Shown here piece by piece: positions 15,673 through 25,323 of a stretch of DNA of 64,000 nt (position 1 is the first letter of the stretch; every line of letters begins with the position of its first letter). The stretch comes from Hydrogenophaga sp. IBVHS1 (GTDB taxonomy: Bacteria > Pseudomonadota > Gammaproteobacteria > Burkholderiales > Burkholderiaceae_C): assembly GCF_002127265.1 (NCBI RefSeq), contig NZ_NFUU01000001.1, positions 1-64,000 of the forward strand, written 5' to 3'. The notes under the pieces are model-generated. The model made no database searches and was not told the DNA's origin. It saw nothing but the letters and a program-made list of their open reading frames with translations. A program made the position numbers and the translations under genes.

Positions 15673-16809
15673 TTACACAATCGTGAGGTGCTCGGTGCCC
15701 GCAGCCAGATCGAGCGATTTTGCACGCTGGCTGTTGAGCTTGATCTGCAGACGCAGGTCGTTGAGCGAGTCGGCGTTGCGCAGCGCGTCTTCGAGCGTGA
15801 TCAGGTTGGCCTCGAAGGCGTTGAACAGCGCCTGGTCGAAGGTCTGCATGCCCATCTGCGTGCTCTTCTTCATGATCTCCTTGATCTCGGCGACATCGCC
15901 CTTGAAGATCAGGTCGGAGATCAGCGGCGAGTTCAGCATGATCTCCACCGCCGCATGGCGCCCCTTGTTGTCCTGGCGCGGCACCAGGCGCTGGGAAACC
16001 AGCGCGCGCAGGTTCAGCGAGAGGTCCATCAGCAACTGGCTGCGGCGCTCTTCGGGGAAGAAGTTGATGATGCGGTCCAGCGCCTGGTTGGCGCTGTTGG
16101 CGTGCAGAGTGGCCAGGCAGAGGTGGCCGGTCTCCGAAAACTGGATCGCGTGCTCCATGGTCTCGCGGTCGCGGATCTCGCCCATCAGGATCACATCGGG
16201 CGCCTGTCGCAGCGTGTTCTTGAGCGCAGCTTCCCAACTGTCGGTGTCCAGACCCACTTCGCGCTGCGTGACCACGCAGTTCTTGTGCGGGTGCACGAAT
16301 TCCACCGGGTCTTCGATGGTGATGATGTGACCGTGCGTATGTTCGTTGCGCCAGTCGACCATGGCCGCCAGCGATGTGGACTTGCCCGAGCCGGTGGAGC
16401 CCACCAGGATGCACAGGCCGCGTTTGGAAAGTACCACGTCCTTGAGCACCTGGGGCAGGCCGAGCTGGTCGATGGTGGGCAGCACGGCGGGAATGGTCCG
16501 CAGCACCATGCCGACCTTGCCCTGCTGGATGAAGGCGCTCACACGGAAGCGACCGATCGAGGGCGGTGAGATTGCAAAGTTGCACTCCTTGGTGCGCTCG
16601 AACTCGGCCGCCTGCTTGTCGTTCATGATGGCGCGCGCCAGCGACAGCGTGTGCGTGGCGTTGAGCGGCTGGGGCGACACCTTGACCACCGAGCCATCCA
16701 CCTTGATGGCGGGTGGAAAGTCGGCTGTGATGAAAAGGTCGCTGCCGGTCCGGCTGAGCATGAGGCGCAGCAGGTCGTTGATGAATTTGGATGCCTGGTC
16801 GCGTTCCAT
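15673..16809 (-). CDS. pilU: Type IV pilus retraction ATPase PilU
   Basis: A 378-aa hexameric secretion-type ATPase that assists PilT in retracting type IV pili. Walker A is GSTGSGKSTS (~residue 130), the Asp-box region is around HGHIITIEDPVEFVH, and Walker B is DVILMGEIRDRETM (~205). The C-terminal region ends in residues typical of PilU rather than the AIRNLI motif of PilT. The ATG at 16809 is preceded by AAGGA at about 8 bases. It follows pilT after 114 bp in the usual pilT-pilU order. Confidence 0.93.
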   Translation of the reverse strand: MERDQASKFINDLLRLMLSRTGSDLFITADFPPAIKVDGSVVKVSPQPLNATHTLSLARAIMNDKQAAEFERTKECNFAISPPSIGRFRVSAFIQQGKVGMVLRTIPAVLPTIDQLGLPQVLKDVVLSKRGLCILVGSTGSGKSTSLAAMVDWRNEHTHGHIITIEDPVEFVHPHKNCVVTQREVGLDTDSWEAALKNTLRQAPDVILMGEIRDRETMEHAIQFSETGHLCLATLHANSANQALDRIINFFPEERRSQLLMDLSLNLRALVSQRLVPRQDNKGRHAAVEIMLNSPLISDLIFKGDVAEIKEIMKKSTQMGMQTFDQALFNAFEANLITLEDALRNADSLNDLRLQIKLNSQRAKSLDLAAGTEHLTIV

Positions 16810-16923
16810 GAAAGGGTCCTTTTGATCAGATGCGAGGGCCGCCGCGTCGGGCCGCCCCAAGCAAGGCCAGCCCACCTGGGGGGCAGCGACCCGCGCAGCG
16901 GTGGAGCGTGGGGGCCGTCATGC
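16810..16923. repeat. GC-rich pilT-pilU spacer with direct repeats
   Basis: This spacer contains GGGCCGCC twice (about 16837 and 16850) and GC-rich segments ending in GGAGCGTGGGGGCC near 16916. It looks like a second, different comamonad-type intergenic element. I see no promoter or gene in it. Transcription from pilT into pilU presumably passes through it. Confidence 0.45.
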
Positions 16924-17967
<1,044 letters not shown>

Positions 17968-18006
17968 CCCGGGGGTCCCTGTTTGGTTGGGTAATGACGG
18001 CAGATT

Positions 18007-18723
18007 ATGACGACGATTGAAGGCAACCTCCATACCGTACGGAGCCGTGTTTCGCGCGCTTGTAGAGAGGCCGGACGCGATGTGAACGAGGTCACGCTGC
18101 TGGCCGTATCGAAGACCTTCGGCCCCGACGCCGTTCGTCAGGCGCAGGCTGCCGGCCAGCGCGCTTTTGGCGAGAACTACGTGCAGGAAGGGGTGGAGAA
18201 GATCCTCGTTCTGCGCGAGTCCCCCACCCCTCTGTCGATCGAGTGGCACTGCATCGGACCGGTGCAGAGCAACAAGACCCGCCTGGTGGCCAGTCACTTC
18301 GACTGGGTGCAGTCGGTGGATCGGCTGAAGATCGCCGAGCGCCTGAGCGAGCAGCGCCCACCCGACCTGCTACCCCTACAGGTATGCCTGCAGGTCAACG
18401 TGGATGGCGGACCCACAAAGTCCGGCGTCTCGCCCGAAGAGCTGCCGGCCCTCGCGCGCGCCGTGAGCGAGTTGCCGCGGTTGCGTTTGCGCGGCCTCAT
18501 GTGCATTCCCGAACCCGTTGCGGATTTCGAGGCGCAAAGCGCGGTGTTCCTGCGCGCACGCGCCTTGTGGGACGAGTTGCGTGCGGGGGGCTTCGAGATC
18601 GACACCCTGTCCATGGGCATGAGCGACGACCTGGAGGCTGCCATCTCGGCGGGTTCGACCATGGTTCGCGTGGGGCGCTCGATTTTCGGCAGCCGCCAGC
18701 GCCCGGTCACTTCAGCGGCTTGA
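18007..18723 (+). CDS. yggS: YggS family pyridoxal-phosphate homeostasis protein
   Basis: A 238-aa PLP-binding TIM-barrel protein of the YggS/PLPBP family. The PLP lysine is Lys36 in LLAVSKTF. Other conserved segments are FGENYVQEG, WHCIGPVQSNK, VNVDGGPTKSG, LRGLMCIPEP and LSMGMSDDLEAAISAGSTMVRVGRSIFG. The family balances PLP supply and amino-acid pools rather than catalysing a known reaction. Its last 17 bp overlap the convergent DUF3617 gene. Confidence 0.94.
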   Translation: MTTIEGNLHTVRSRVSRACREAGRDVNEVTLLAVSKTFGPDAVRQAQAAGQRAFGENYVQEGVEKILVLRESPTPLSIEWHCIGPVQSNKTRLVASHFDWVQSVDRLKIAERLSEQRPPDLLPLQVCLQVNVDGGPTKSGVSPEELPALARAVSELPRLRLRGLMCIPEPVADFEAQSAVFLRARALWDELRAGGFEIDTLSMGMSDDLEAAISAGSTMVRVGRSIFGSRQRPVTSAA

Positions 18724-19249
18724 CGTTCCCGCAGTTCGCCGAGAGCCACTTGCCCTGACCGTCCATGGTGACGTTCTGCGGCTTGCCCTGGTGGGTCGTC
18801 TTCATGAGCATCTTCATGGTGTAGGCGCTGTCGCCCTCGAAGGTGTAAGTGCCTTCGCCGCTGGAGGGCGGGTTCCTGCACACGAAGTTCATCTTCACCA
18901 CGTTGGCGCTGCGTGAGGTGACAGTGGTGGTGCAATCGCCTTCTGTCTGCACCGGCATTTCCTGTTTCGCCGCCATCTCGGGCGTGATGCACATCTTCAT
19001 GCTCATGCCTCCACCAGCTGCCGGCGCCGGCACGGTCACGCCTTGCTTGGCCATCATGTCCTGCATCATCTTGCGCTCTGCGGGCGACATGCCGGCCATC
19101 TGCTTCTGCATCTGCGCCATGGCCTGGTCCATCTCGGCGTTGCCTCCCATCTTCTGCGTCATTTCCCACAGGCCGGGCTTGGTGCTCTGGGCATGGGCGA
19201 GTGGGGTGGCAGCGAGGGTGCACAGAAGCAGGGCGGCGTGACGTTTCAT
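18707..19249 (-). CDS. DUF3617 family periplasmic protein
   Basis: A 180-aa exported protein. The signal peptide is cleaved around AHAQS (residue ~21), followed by KPGLWEMTQKM, typical of DUF3617. The middle is Met-rich (QMQKQMAGMSPAERKMMQDMMAKQG), and conserved cysteines appear in MCITPE, EGDCT, NFVCRN and SANCG. A GGAG lies 9 bases before the ATG at 19249. The function is unknown. Confidence 0.85.
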   Translation of the reverse strand: MKRHAALLLCTLAATPLAHAQSTKPGLWEMTQKMGGNAEMDQAMAQMQKQMAGMSPAERKMMQDMMAKQGVTVPAPAAGGGMSMKMCITPEMAAKQEMPVQTEGDCTTTVTSRSANVVKMNFVCRNPPSSGEGTYTFEGDSAYTMKMLMKTTHQGKPQNVTMDGQGKWLSANCGNVKPLK

Positions 19250-19299
19250 GGTGACTCCAGAGAGGGATGCCCGGTATTCTGCGTCGAGTCGACGGCTTG

Positions 19300-19773
19300 T
19301 CAAAGCGGCAAGCGCGCACTGTCCTTCACTTCTTCCATCACCGCATAGGTGCGCGTCTCCCGCACGCCCGGCAGCTGCCAGAGCACGTTGCCGGCGAACT
19401 CGCGGTAGGCGGCCATGTCGGCCATGCGGGTCTTGAGCAGGTAGTCGAAGCCGCCGGCGACCATGTGACATTCCATGATCTCGTCGCGCACGTGCACGGC
19501 GGCCTTGAATTCGTTGAACACATTGGGCGTGGTGCGGTCCAGCAGCACCTCCACGAAAACCATCATGCCGCGACCCAGCTTGAGCGGGTTGAGCCTTGCT
19601 TCGTAACCCAGGATGTAGCCGTCGCGCTGCAGCCGCTGAGTGCGCGCCAGCACCGCCGTGGGTGAGAGCGCCACCGTTTCGGCGAGCTTGAGGTTGGTGA
19701 TGCGGCCGTCGGCTTGCAGCAGCTTGAGCAGCTTGAGGTCGATGCGATCGAGGCTGGCTTCGGTGGAATTCAT
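19300..19773 (-). CDS. Lrp/AsnC family regulator, divergent from putA (PutR-like)
   Basis: A 157-aa feast/famine regulator. The N-terminal winged HTH (LDRIDLKLLKLLQADGRITN; LAETVALSPTAVLARTQRLQ) is followed by a RAM effector domain (residues ~70-150, with DYLLKTRM). The ATG at 19773 fits the family start. The gene is divergent from putA across a ~105-bp AT-richer region. Because the PutA here lacks the N-terminal DNA-binding domain of E. coli PutA, this regulator is the natural candidate for proline-dependent activation, as in PutR of other proteobacteria. That role is inferred from context. Confidence 0.88.
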   Translation of the reverse strand: MNSTEASLDRIDLKLLKLLQADGRITNLKLAETVALSPTAVLARTQRLQRDGYILGYEARLNPLKLGRGMMVFVEVLLDRTTPNVFNEFKAAVHVRDEIMECHMVAGGFDYLLKTRMADMAAYREFAGNVLWQLPGVRETRTYAVMEEVKDSARLPL

Positions 19774-19878
19774 GAAGTGAATTATCCAGTCTGAGGCTAG
19801 CTTAATGGTGAAAAACTCGTGAGTATCCGATTCAACATACGCACACTCACAACACTTGGCCCTTTTCTGGAGTCTTTC
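19774..19878. promoter_or_regulatory. Divergent regulator/putA control region
   Basis: A 105-bp spacer between the Lrp-type gene and putA, lower in GC than its surroundings. It must hold both promoters and the likely Lrp-type sites. The putA ribosome binding site is GGAG, six bases before the ATG at 19879. I cannot define the -35/-10 elements with confidence. Confidence 0.5.
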
Positions 19879-22857
19879 ATGCCACGCCCCTCCGACGTCC
19901 TTCCCTCGCCGTACCGCCCGGAAACCGGGGTGCTGGCCCACCGCCTTGTCTCTCTGCAGGGTGCACTGGACTGGTCGGCCGCTGCAACCGTGGCCGCGCC
20001 CTGGGTGCAGGCGGTGCGCCGCAACCCGCCGCCGTTCTGGGCCATGGAAAGCCTGCTCAAGGAGTACCCGATTTCCAGCGCCGAAGGTTTGGCGCTGATG
20101 CGCCTGGCCGAGGCGCTGCTGCGGGTGCCGGATGCCGAAACTGCGATTGCCCTCACCGCCGACCAACTGGGTCGCGCCGACTTCGATGGCGCGGCGGACT
20201 CGACGCTGGCGCGCCTGTCTTCCACCGCCATCGCCATGTCGAAGAAGTTCCTGCCCGAAGCGGGCAACGAGCCGGGCCTGCTCTCCAAGCTGGGTGCACG
20301 CACGGTGGTGGCCGCCACGCTGCGCGCGGTGCAACTGCTGGGCCGGCAGTTTGTGCTGGGGCAAACCATCGAAGAGGGCATGAAGGAGGCGGCAAACGCC
20401 AAGAAAGCGCAACGCCAGCTGAGCTTCAGCTTCGACATGCTGGGGGAAGGCGCTCGCACCGATGAAGACGCGCTGCGCTACCTGGCGAGCTACCAGCAGG
20501 CCATCGCCGCGATTGCGCGCGACGCAGACGCATCGCGCCACCCGAGCCAGAACGACGGCATCTCCATCAAGCTCAGCGCGCTGCACCCGCGCTACGAAGA
20601 TGCGCAGTGCGAACGCGTGCTCGCGGAACTGGTGCCGCGCGTGTGGCCGCTGTGCGAAGCGGCCGCCGCGGCCAACCTCAACCTCACCATCGATGCCGAG
20701 GAGGTGGACCGGCTGGAGCTCTCGCTCGCGGTGTTCGAGGCGCTGGCCGGGCGCGTGGCGCAACATTGCCCGCAATGGCAAGGCTTCGGTCTGGCGCTGC
20801 AGGCGTACCAGACGCGTGCGGTGGAGCTGATCGAGCACGTGACCGCGCTGGCGCGTCGGCACCGGCTCAAGTTCATGTGCCGGCTGGTCAAGGGCGCTTA
20901 CTGGGACGCCGAGATCAAGCGCGCGCAGGAGCTGGGCCTGGCCGCCTACCCCGTGTTCACGCGCAAACCCCACACCGACGTGAGCTACCTGGCCTGCGCG
21001 CGCGCGCTGCTGGTGGCGCCCGACGCGATCTTTCCGCAGTTCGCCACGCACAACGCGGGCACCATCGCCGCCATCCTGCAGATGGCTGCCGAAGAAAACG
21101 TGCCCTTCGAGCTGCAGCGGCTGCACGGCATGGGCGAGGGGATCTACCGCGAGGTGCTGAAGCACCCCCACGTGGGCTGCCGGATCTACGCCCCGGTGGG
21201 CGCCCACCGAGACTTGCTGGCCTATCTGGTTCGCCGCCTGCTGGAGAACGGTGCCAACTCTTCTTTCGTGCACCAGCTGGCCGATGAGTCGGTGGGCATG
21301 GACGAGCTCCTGATCTCTCCGCTGGTTCAATCACAACCCGATGCGCCGGATGCCGCCAGGGTGCCCTTGCCACCGCAGCTCTACGGAGAGCGCCGGGTCA
21401 ACAGCGAGGGCCTGGACCTCGCCGTGGCAGCGCACCGCCAGTCGCTCATGGACGCCCACGCCACGACGGTGGTGAACCGCGTGCCCGAGGCGAACAGCGA
21501 CGAGGTGAAGGCCGCTTGTGAACGCGCCGAGCGGGCTTTCGCGGGCTGGAACCACACGCCGGTGGCCGAGCGCGCCGCCACCTTGCGCCGCGCGGCCGAT
21601 GCCATGCAGCAGCAATTGCCCCGCCTGTGCGCGTTGCTGGTGAAAGAGGCGCGCAAAACCTGGGGCGATTCGGTGTCCGAGGTGCGTGAGGCGATCGATT
21701 TCCTGCGTTACTACGCCAATGAGGCCGAGCGCGTCATGGCACCCATTGCATTGCCTGGCCCCACTGGCGAGAGCAATACCCTGCGTCTGGAAGGACGCGG
21801 TGCGTGGGTCTGCATCAGCCCCTGGAATTTTCCCCTGGCCATCTTCATGGGTCAGGTGGCAGCCGCGCTGTCCACCGGCAACACCGTGCTGGCCAAGCCG
21901 GCGGAGCAGACGCCGGCCATTGCTCTGGAAGCTGTGAAGCTGCTGCATGCCGCTGGTGTGCCCACGGCTGCGCTGCAGGTGCTGCACGGCCCGGGCGAGA
22001 CCGTGGGTGCGGCGCTGGTCGCGCAGCCGGGCATTGCCGGCGTGGTGTTCACCGGCTCCACCCAGGTGGCTCGCATCATTCACCGCGCGCTCGCCGCCAA
22101 GGACGGCCCCATCGTTCCGCTCATTGCCGAAACCGGCGGCATCAACGCCATGCTGGTGGACAGCACGGCATTGCCCGAACAGGTGGCCGATGCGGTGGTG
22201 CAGAGCGCGTTCCGCAGTGCGGGGCAGCGCTGCTCGGCGCTGCGCCTGTTGTGCGTGCACGAAGCGATTGCCGACGGCGTGATCGCCATGATCCAGGGCG
22301 CGGCGCAGGAACTCGTGGTGGGCAACCCGGTCGACCTGGCCACCGACCTGGGCCCGGTGATCGACGCCGAGGCCTTCACCGGCATCGGCGCCCACCTGGA
22401 GCGCCTGCACGCGCAGGCCCGTGCGCTGCTGCCACCTTCGAAGCTCTCGCATGCCGTGCCACACCTCATCGCGCCGCAGATGTTCGAGGTGCCGGCGATT
22501 GCGGACGTCAAGCAGGAGATCTTTGGCCCCGTGCTGCATGTGGTGCGCTGGGGCGGTGACCCGATGGCGGTGATCGGACAGATCAACGCCTTGGGTTATG
22601 GCCTCACGCTCGGTATTCAGACCCGCATCGACAGCCGCGCACAGGCGCTGGCGGCCGCCGCGCGGGTGGGCAACGTTTACGTGAACCGCAACATGATCGG
22701 CGCGGTGGTGGGCGTGCAGCCTTTCGGTGGCGAAGGCCTGAGCGGAACCGGCCCCAAGGCCGGTGGGCCGAACTACCTCATGCGCTTCTGTGCTGAGCAG
22801 ACGCTGACCATCAACACGACCGCCGCCGGCGGGAACGTGGCGCTATTCACCAGCTGA
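19879..22857 (+). CDS. putA: Bifunctional proline dehydrogenase / glutamate-5-semialdehyde dehydrogenase
   Basis: A 992-aa PutA that oxidises proline to glutamate in two steps. The PRODH barrel (residues ~150-460) shows SIKLSALHPRYE, MCRLVKGAYWDAEIK and FATHNAGT. The aldehyde dehydrogenase part (from ~510) shows ISPWNFPLAIFMGQ, VVFTGSTQVA, the general-base Glu in IAETGGINAM and the nucleophile Cys in RSAGQRCSALR. It ends after PFGGEGLSGTGPKAGGPNYL. There is no N-terminal ribbon-helix-helix domain, so this is a minimal, non-regulatory PutA. The ATG at 19879 has a good GGAG; an upstream in-frame ATG at 19819 would overlap the control region. Confidence 0.95.
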   Translation: MPRPSDVLPSPYRPETGVLAHRLVSLQGALDWSAAATVAAPWVQAVRRNPPPFWAMESLLKEYPISSAEGLALMRLAEALLRVPDAETAIALTADQLGRADFDGAADSTLARLSSTAIAMSKKFLPEAGNEPGLLSKLGARTVVAATLRAVQLLGRQFVLGQTIEEGMKEAANAKKAQRQLSFSFDMLGEGARTDEDALRYLASYQQAIAAIARDADASRHPSQNDGISIKLSALHPRYEDAQCERVLAELVPRVWPLCEAAAAANLNLTIDAEEVDRLELSLAVFEALAGRVAQHCPQWQGFGLALQAYQTRAVELIEHVTALARRHRLKFMCRLVKGAYWDAEIKRAQELGLAAYPVFTRKPHTDVSYLACARALLVAPDAIFPQFATHNAGTIAAILQMAAEENVPFELQRLHGMGEGIYREVLKHPHVGCRIYAPVGAHRDLLAYLVRRLLENGANSSFVHQLADESVGMDELLISPLVQSQPDAPDAARVPLPPQLYGERRVNSEGLDLAVAAHRQSLMDAHATTVVNRVPEANSDEVKAACERAERAFAGWNHTPVAERAATLRRAADAMQQQLPRLCALLVKEARKTWGDSVSEVREAIDFLRYYANEAERVMAPIALPGPTGESNTLRLEGRGAWVCISPWNFPLAIFMGQVAAALSTGNTVLAKPAEQTPAIALEAVKLLHAAGVPTAALQVLHGPGETVGAALVAQPGIAGVVFTGSTQVARIIHRALAAKDGPIVPLIAETGGINAMLVDSTALPEQVADAVVQSAFRSAGQRCSALRLLCVHEAIADGVIAMIQGAAQELVVGNPVDLATDLGPVIDAEAFTGIGAHLERLHAQARALLPPSKLSHAVPHLIAPQMFEVPAIADVKQEIFGPVLHVVRWGGDPMAVIGQINALGYGLTLGIQTRIDSRAQALAAAARVGNVYVNRNMIGAVVGVQPFGGEGLSGTGPKAGGPNYLMRFCAEQTLTINTTAAGGNVALFTS

Positions 22858-22901
22858 ACGCCCCCGGGGCGTGATTGCGGCGGTGCGATACTCGCACCCG
22901 T

Positions 22902-23960
22902 ATGAGCATCACGCCCGTCATACCCGCCGCTCCCCGCCCGGTCGACTCGGGATTTCGCCCGCTGGACGCCGGTTGGCGGCAGTGGATCGCCGAGAACCGG
23001 CTGCGCAACTGCACGCCCGAATCCATGCAGGTCACCATGGTGCAGGCCGGGCTGGACCCCGCTGAATGCGAGGCCGCCATCCGCGCCATGGAGAACGACC
23101 CGGCTTTCCTCGCCGCACGGAAGTTTCAGCAATTGCAGGGCAAGCTGGAGTCCGTCATGGCCAACCAGCAGAAGCTGCGCGAACTCGACCCGCTGTACGG
23201 CCATGTGGAGAAGCGCAGCCGTGTTTCGCTGGGCGAGTTCCTGGACAAATATGTGATGGGCAGCCGACCCGTGGTGCTGACCGACGTGGCGCGCGACTGG
23301 CCCGCGCTTGGGCGCTGGTCGCCGCAGGATCTGCGCCAGCGATTCGGCCACCTGGAGGTGGAGGTGCAGGCCGAGCGAAGCGCCGACCCACACTACGAGG
23401 TCAACAAACTCGAACACCAGCGCAAGACGCGCCTGTCGGACTTCGTGGACCGTGTGCTCGCCGGTGGCGCGACCAACGACTACTACCTCACCGCCAACAA
23501 CGAGATGCTCGGCCGCCCCGGCTTCGCGCCACTGCTGGACGACATCGGCACGCTGCCCGATTTTTGTGACCGCTCGCAGCTGGCGCGGCGCGCGTCGTTC
23601 TGGTTCGGCCCGGCCGGCACTGTCACGCCGCTGCACCACGACACCATCATGTTGTGCCACACGCAGATCGTGGGCCGCAAACGTTGGCGCTTCATCTCGC
23701 CGCTGCAGACGCCGCTGCTCTACAACCACTTCGATGTCTACAGCCCGATCGATCTCGACCAGCCCGACCTGGCGCGTTATCCGCTGTTTGCGCAGGCCAC
23801 GGTGCTCGATGTGGTGGTGGAGCCGGGCGAAACGGTGTTTCTGCCGCTGGGGTGGTGGCACCAGGTCCGTTCGCTGGACGTGAGCCTGTCGTTCTCGTTC
23901 TCCAACATCGCCGTGCCCAACCAGTACACCTTCGACAACCCCCGCATCACCAACTGGTAG
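22902..23960 (+). CDS. Cupin-like/JmjC-type Fe(II) oxygenase family protein
   Basis: A 352-aa protein whose C-terminal half (residues ~100-345) is a cupin_8/JmjC-type barrel related to FIH-like 2-oxoglutarate oxygenases. The candidate iron ligands are His245 and Asp247 in TPLHHDTIM and His320 in PLGWWHQV. The N-terminal ~90 residues are helical and do not match a domain I know. The ATG at 22902 starts 44 bp after putA, and the GS-like gene follows after 4 bp, so the three are probably co-transcribed. The substrate could be a small molecule or a protein; I cannot decide. Confidence 0.8.
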   Translation: MSITPVIPAAPRPVDSGFRPLDAGWRQWIAENRLRNCTPESMQVTMVQAGLDPAECEAAIRAMENDPAFLAARKFQQLQGKLESVMANQQKLRELDPLYGHVEKRSRVSLGEFLDKYVMGSRPVVLTDVARDWPALGRWSPQDLRQRFGHLEVEVQAERSADPHYEVNKLEHQRKTRLSDFVDRVLAGGATNDYYLTANNEMLGRPGFAPLLDDIGTLPDFCDRSQLARRASFWFGPAGTVTPLHHDTIMLCHTQIVGRKRWRFISPLQTPLLYNHFDVYSPIDLDQPDLARYPLFAQATVLDVVVEPGETVFLPLGWWHQVRSLDVSLSFSFSNIAVPNQYTFDNPRITNW

Positions 23961-23964
23961 CCGG

Positions 23965-25323
23965 ATGAAAACCACCTCCCCGGATTCCGACGCCCAGCAC
24001 ATCCAGCAGTGGCTGGACGAGCACCGCATCACCGAAGTGGAATGCATCATCCCCGACATGGCGGGACAGGCGCGCGGCAAGATCGTGCCGCGCCACAAGT
24101 ACGACCCTTCGGTGGGCCTGCGCCTGCCCGAGGCGGTGTTCGCCATGACGGTGACCGGGGACTATCCGGAAAAGGACTACACCTCCGTGGCCGACCCGGA
24201 CATGCTGCTCAAGCCCGATCCGAACACGCTGCGGCCGGTGCCGTGGGCCAAGGAGCCCACAGCGCAGATCATTCACGATTGTTTTGCGTTTAACGGCGCG
24301 CCTTTTGCGCTGTCTCCGCGCAACGTGCTGCGCCGCGTGCTCAAGCTGTACGCCGACGAAGGCTGGAAGCCGGTGGTGGCGCCCGAGATGGAGTTCTACC
24401 TGGTGCAGGTCGAGCCCGACGAAGACATCCCCCTGAAGCCGCCAGTGGGCCGAACGAAGCGCACCGAGGCGGGCATGCAGAGCTTCTCGATGGATGCGAT
24501 CAACGAGTACGACGACATCTTCGATGTGATGTACGACTGGTGCGAGGCCGAGGGCATCCAGCTCGACACGCTGATCCACGAGATGGGCACCGCGCAGATG
24601 GAGATCAACCTCGACCACGGCGACCCGCTGCCGCTGGCCGATCAGGTTTTTTTGTTCAAGCGCACCATCCGCGAGGTGGCGATCCGGCACCAGATGTACG
24701 CCACCTTCATGGCCAAGCCCATGCAGGGTCAGCCGGGCAGCGCCATGCACATCCATCAGAGCGTGGTCGGCATCGACGATGGCAAGAACATCTTCAGCCG
24801 CGCCGATGGTGAAGCCTCCGAGCGATTTCTGCATTTCATCGGTGGCCTGCAGACCTACCTGCCGGCGGCCACTGCGTTCTTCGCGCCCTACGTGAATTCT
24901 TACCGCAGGCTATCGCGCTTCACCTCGGCGCCGATCAACCTGAGCTGGGGCTATGACAACCGCACCTGCGGTTTGCGCGTGCCGCACTCGGGCCCCGAGG
25001 CGCGGCGCGTGGAGAACCGTCTGGCCGGTGTGGACGTGAATCCTTATCTAGCTATTGCGGCCAGCCTGGCGTGTGGCTACCTCGGCATGAAGCACGCCAT
25101 CAAACCCACCGAGCCGCTCAAGGGCAGCGCCTACGAGCAGCCGCACCAGTTGCCGCGCCATCTGGACGAAGCGGTGGAAAAGCTCATGGCGTGTGCGCCG
25201 CTGGTCGAACTCTTCGGTGAGCACTTCATCCAGACCTACAGCGCGATCAAGGAAGTGGAATACCGCGAGTACTTCGAGGTGATCAGTCCGTGGGAGCGGC
25301 GTTTTCTTCTGCTACACGTTTAA
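23965..25323 (+). CDS. Glutamine synthetase family protein (gamma-glutamylpolyamine synthetase-like)
   Basis: A 452-aa glutamine-synthetase-fold ligase without the adenylylation loop of GlnA, closest in style to PuuA-type gamma-glutamylputrescine synthetases. Visible motifs are the beta-grasp start ECIIPDMAGQARGK, the metal-binding APEMEFYL, the ATP/metal region HEMGTAQMEINLDHGDPL, GSAMHIHQS, and the glutamate-binding NRTCGLRVPHSGPEARRVENR. It is 4 bp behind the oxygenase gene. The last 4 bp overlap the convergent GGDEF/EAL gene. The amine acceptor is unknown. Confidence 0.88.
   Translation: MKTTSPDSDAQHIQQWLDEHRITEVECIIPDMAGQARGKIVPRHKYDPSVGLRLPEAVFAMTVTGDYPEKDYTSVADPDMLLKPDPNTLRPVPWAKEPTAQIIHDCFAFNGAPFALSPRNVLRRVLKLYADEGWKPVVAPEMEFYLVQVEPDEDIPLKPPVGRTKRTEAGMQSFSMDAINEYDDIFDVMYDWCEAEGIQLDTLIHEMGTAQMEINLDHGDPLPLADQVFLFKRTIREVAIRHQMYATFMAKPMQGQPGSAMHIHQSVVGIDDGKNIFSRADGEASERFLHFIGGLQTYLPAATAFFAPYVNSYRRLSRFTSAPINLSWGYDNRTCGLRVPHSGPEARRVENRLAGVDVNPYLAIAASLACGYLGMKHAIKPTEPLKGSAYEQPHQLPRHLDEAVEKLMACAPLVELFGEHFIQTYSAIKEVEYREYFEVISPWERRFLLLHV

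Noticed and set aside
19819..19878. N-terminal extension of PutA to an upstream ATG
   Set aside because: The extra 20 residues have no counterpart expected in PutA and would use up the divergent control region. The ATG at 19879 has a well-placed GGAG.
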